This document shows, piece by piece, positions 13,310 through 15,442 of a stretch of 15,442 nucleotides of DNA (positions within the stretch are counted from its first letter, which is position 1; each line of letters begins with the position of its first letter). Below the pieces are notes generated by a model that was not told where the DNA came from, made no database searches, and saw only the letters and a program-made list of their open reading frames with translations. The DNA comes from Candidatus Helarchaeota archaeon (lineage in GTDB: Archaea > Asgardarchaeota > Lokiarchaeia > Helarchaeales > HEL-GB-A), in assembly GCA_013375405.1 (NCBI GenBank), contig JABXJU010000095.1, positions 1 to 15,442 on the forward strand, given 5' to 3'. Both the position numbers and the translations under genes were made by a program.

Positions 13310-14524
13310 TTGAAATGGGCGAGAACTCACTTTGGAGATATTATAGCTATGCCTTATATGTACGGAGATATAAAAGATACGGTGCAGACTAAACCATATT
13401 TTCCCATGAATCGGAATCTGATGGAGGTTCATTATGCGTTGGGATGGGATTATTTGCAAAGGGCGCTCCGTGAAACCATCAGATCTTTTTATGATATAGT
13501 ACGTTTACGGCTGGATGAAGCAATTTACACATCAAAGTCGGTTTTGGAGGGAAAAATAGCCCACCCAGATAGAGTTTTCTGCTATTACTTCTTTCCACCT
13601 GTTATATGTATCCGTAGTGACCTACAACAAGGAACAACTACCCTTTTATACGGCGAATCCGTAGATACTACCTATGTAGTGACATCTGATCTCACGGGTG
13701 AAATCGCATTTCTCCTCAACACCCACTCAGAATCGGGTATCCCGGTTAATTGGTGGTTAGTGCATTCGGAAGATGAGTTATTAGATCGGCGCCACATTAA
13801 ATTAGGTTTTAAGCTCCGAGATATCCCAAATAGGAGTAAAGATTTATCACAAACTGGATTTCGATTGATTGAGGTTTTTAAGGATATCCGGAACGAGCGT
13901 ACTCCGCAGTGGGCAACTTCCGCTTATCATACATTACAAGTCTATAGTGGGGGGATGGCTAATGCGGGGTTAGAGCAGAGCAATTACGAAGCAGTTTCAT
14001 ATATCTGGGAAGGAGTAAATGCGAAAAAAATTTCAACTTTTGGTGATTATTACTTCTGTTTTACGCCTTGGCCACCATTTCTTGATACGCTTTTTGCCAT
14101 GCCTCGAGCAAGTTTCACATCACGATTCTGCGGGCTCAGTGCAGGGCATCATTTATACATTCAACAAATGCAATTCCCAGGCGTTGCGGGGAATTCTGGA
14201 ACGTGGTTTATGGACACTATTCCTGAAGTAGTCGATGTAGTCTGGTTGAAGAAATTAGAAAAGATAGGAATTCCAACGCCCGCCCAGACGTTACAAATGA
14301 ATCCACCTAACTATGCAAAGAAGGATACTTACGAAAATGAAGCCTTCGATTACAACTATCCAGAGGGGGAAAGAATAACGGCGGAGAAATTAGGATTGAC
14401 TCCAGAGGAATGCCTCACTGGTGTATATACGGATATTAATCATGAAACTCCGCTAGACGAAAAAATTACACCTGATAAAGTCTTGTCTATTGGTTTAGGA
14501 AGAACCACTAAATCGATAAAATAA
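13310..14524 (+). CDS. Uncharacterised 404-residue protein
   Basis: I do not recognise this protein. It is soluble-looking: no signal peptide or membrane helix, tryptophan- and tyrosine-rich, with many glycine/proline turns. Residues 40-85 contain helices (YLQRALRETIRSFYDIVRL). Residues 95-290 look mainly beta-stranded with motifs such as VFCYYFFPPVICIRS, PVNWWLVHSEDELLDRR and YYFCFTPWPP. The end (about 330-404) is polar with an acidic loop. H/D/E/W-rich segments could hold a binding site, but no known catalytic pattern is visible. Start is uncertain: TTG 13310 has no ribosome site, whereas ATG 13349 (residue 14) follows GGAG (13334-13337) at 11 bases. It is convergent with the GH36 gene (11-base gap), while its own promoter separates it from the upstream membrane protein gene. 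A link with sugar metabolism is possible only by position. Confidence 0.7.
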   Translation: MKWARTHFGDIIAMPYMYGDIKDTVQTKPYFPMNRNLMEVHYALGWDYLQRALRETIRSFYDIVRLRLDEAIYTSKSVLEGKIAHPDRVFCYYFFPPVICIRSDLQQGTTTLLYGESVDTTYVVTSDLTGEIAFLLNTHSESGIPVNWWLVHSEDELLDRRHIKLGFKLRDIPNRSKDLSQTGFRLIEVFKDIRNERTPQWATSAYHTLQVYSGGMANAGLEQSNYEAVSYIWEGVNAKKISTFGDYYFCFTPWPPFLDTLFAMPRASFTSRFCGLSAGHHLYIQQMQFPGVAGNSGTWFMDTIPEVVDVVWLKKLEKIGIPTPAQTLQMNPPNYAKKDTYENEAFDYNYPEGERITAEKLGLTPEECLTGVYTDINHETPLDEKITPDKVLSIGLGRTTKSIK

Positions 14525-14535
14525 ATTTTTAATTT
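14525..14535. terminator. Short T/A-rich gap between convergent genes
   Basis: The 11-base gap ATTTTTAATTT separates the convergent stops of the 404-residue protein and the GH36 gene. T-runs on the plus strand here and just beyond could end the plus-strand transcript; the minus-strand signal must lie inside the opposing gene. Confidence 0.3.
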
Positions 14536-15442
14536 TTAAGCCTTCTCGAGTTTAATTGTTATATGGGTTTGCTCTTCAAACTGAATTTCAATGGTGAGTA
14601 GGCCATTTTGGTGGCGAAACATGCTGCTCTCGGTCGCATCGGTGATGAGTTGTTTCTCGTGAAATGGAGGAGGTAATGAGAAATATAATTTGCCTTGATT
14701 CGGGCCAGGTTTCGTCAGTTCTATCAAGATTTCGTTCGAATCTGAATTGAATTTAAAATTTGTCACCTCAACCGCACCTTGAGTAATATGGAATGAGGAA
14801 GCAATTAATTGAGGCATTCCCGTATCTGGGCGAATAACTAAAAGTTTTGCCGTATTCTTCTGTAAGTATCCGATTTCTGGATGATCTGCATCCATTTGGA
14901 AATATTTTTTCGTCCAATAATCAAATATATGATATGAACCATCCTGACCAAGTTGTAATTTTTCCACCGAAATAGGAACCGTTCTCTTTTTTTTCGTCCA
15001 ATTAAAGAGCCCTATAAGGTGATAAGGTTCAAAGAACTTTTTTGGGGCGATTTCCAATTTGAAATACATCGGCGGGCTATTTTCAAAAAGATCAATCGGC
15101 ATGGCAGGTTCTTCATATGGGGGCAATAAGAATTTTATATATTCCAGATCTTGCGGGCGTAGCTCAGGGAGATTATCGCTTGACAAAAGAATTCCGCCGC
15201 ATAGTCCCATAAATGTCACCTCAAACTCAATTTCGTGGGGATGTAAGGAACTTCGAATCTGTCGCACAAGAAGGCAATCAGGATCATTTAACCAAAATTT
15301 TTTATGCATGAAGGAACGAATCATATCTGTTTTTAACGCACTAATCATAGAAGGTTGCTCGCCCAATCCTGCAAAGAAGAAGGTGTTGAGAATCCAGTAT
15401 AAGGTAGGCTGGTTAAATGCTGAAAATGTGTCAGTACTAACC
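14536..15442 (-). CDS. Glycoside hydrolase family 36 alpha-galactosidase-like, C-terminal part
   Basis: The frame is open from the stop at 14536-14538 to the right window edge, so the start lies outside; 302 residues are visible. The visible N-terminus reads VSTDTFSAF, matching the 'R-x-S-x-D-t' segment of family 36 alpha-galactosidases. Its Asp (codon 15432-15430) is the expected general acid/base. Further on, FMHKKFWLNDPDCLLVR matches the family pattern h-x-x-x-W-x-NDPD-x-x-x-x-R, and GLCGGILLSSDNLPEL matches 'GG...lSD.l..L'. The last 170 residues form the usual C-terminal beta-sandwich. The enzyme would release terminal alpha-galactose from oligosaccharides such as raffinose or melibiose; other alpha-glycosides are possible. 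The nucleophile Asp is in the missing part. A TTG near 15366 is not the real start because the family motifs continue upstream of it. Confidence 0.85.
   Translation of the reverse strand, partial: VSTDTFSAFNQPTLYWILNTFFFAGLGEQPSMISALKTDMIRSFMHKKFWLNDPDCLLVRQIRSSLHPHEIEFEVTFMGLCGGILLSSDNLPELRPQDLEYIKFLLPPYEEPAMPIDLFENSPPMYFKLEIAPKKFFEPYHLIGLFNWTKKKRTVPISVEKLQLGQDGSYHIFDYWTKKYFQMDADHPEIGYLQKNTAKLLVIRPDTGMPQLIASSFHITQGAVEVTNFKFNSDSNEILIELTKPGPNQGKLYFSLPPPFHEKQLITDATESSMFRHQNGLLTIEIQFEEQTHITIKLEKA

Overview
The window looks like an archaeal chromosome fragment, AT-rich with a moderate GC content. Upstream regions carry TATA boxes of the TTTAAATAG / TATAAATAG type about 25-30 bases before plausible transcript starts. 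Ribosome sites are GGAGG or GGTGATC-like, several genes start with TTG or GTG, and no bacterial -35/-10 promoters stand out. The gene content (MrfA/Hrq1-type helicase, 2-hydroxyacyl-CoA dehydratase activator, cytosolic GH3 and GH36 glycosidases, many membrane orphans, and a charged-helix protein with a DDRGK1-like outline) would fit an Asgard archaeon such as a Lokiarchaeal lineage. That placement is an inference and not proven by any single gene.

Layout. Bases 1-234 hold the tail of a GNAT acetyltransferase, followed by an unrecognised 162-residue protein with its own TATA box. Between 938 and 1156 lies the most unusual stretch: a TATA box, then a long GC-rich imperfect hairpin with a pyrimidine-rich loop. 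It sits directly upstream of a nucleotidyltransferase-fold protein (1157-2362) and reads best as a structured leader RNA or small RNA. On the minus strand follow a small two-helix membrane protein and a 394-residue helical/membrane protein. A divergent 56-codon four-cysteine protein (4261-4431) sits between these and the sugar genes.

Bases 4571-7301 form a probable two-gene operon: an intracellular family 3 beta-glycosidase and a polytopic membrane protein. A short-chain dehydrogenase converges on it. From 8332 a protein made mainly of an E/K/R-rich repeated helix plus a winged-helix-like end precedes an MrfA/Hrq1-type helicase (9424-11676). Then come a dehydratase-activator ATPase and a second membrane protein homologous to the one at 6615. 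An unrecognised 404-residue protein (13310-14524) follows, converging on the 3' part of a family 36 alpha-galactosidase that runs off the right edge.

How the genes fit together. The GH3 and GH36 enzymes both point to sugar scavenging: GH3 lacks a signal peptide, and the visible GH36 part resembles soluble enzymes. The two paralogous membrane proteins each follow an unrelated enzyme gene at short spacing, so they appear to be a mobile or duplicated family rather than part of one pathway. The activator ATPase has no dehydratase partner in the window. The best candidates for something undescribed are the hairpin RNA plus nucleotidyltransferase (938-2362), the DDRGK1-like charged-helix protein, the four-cysteine microprotein and the paralogous membrane family.
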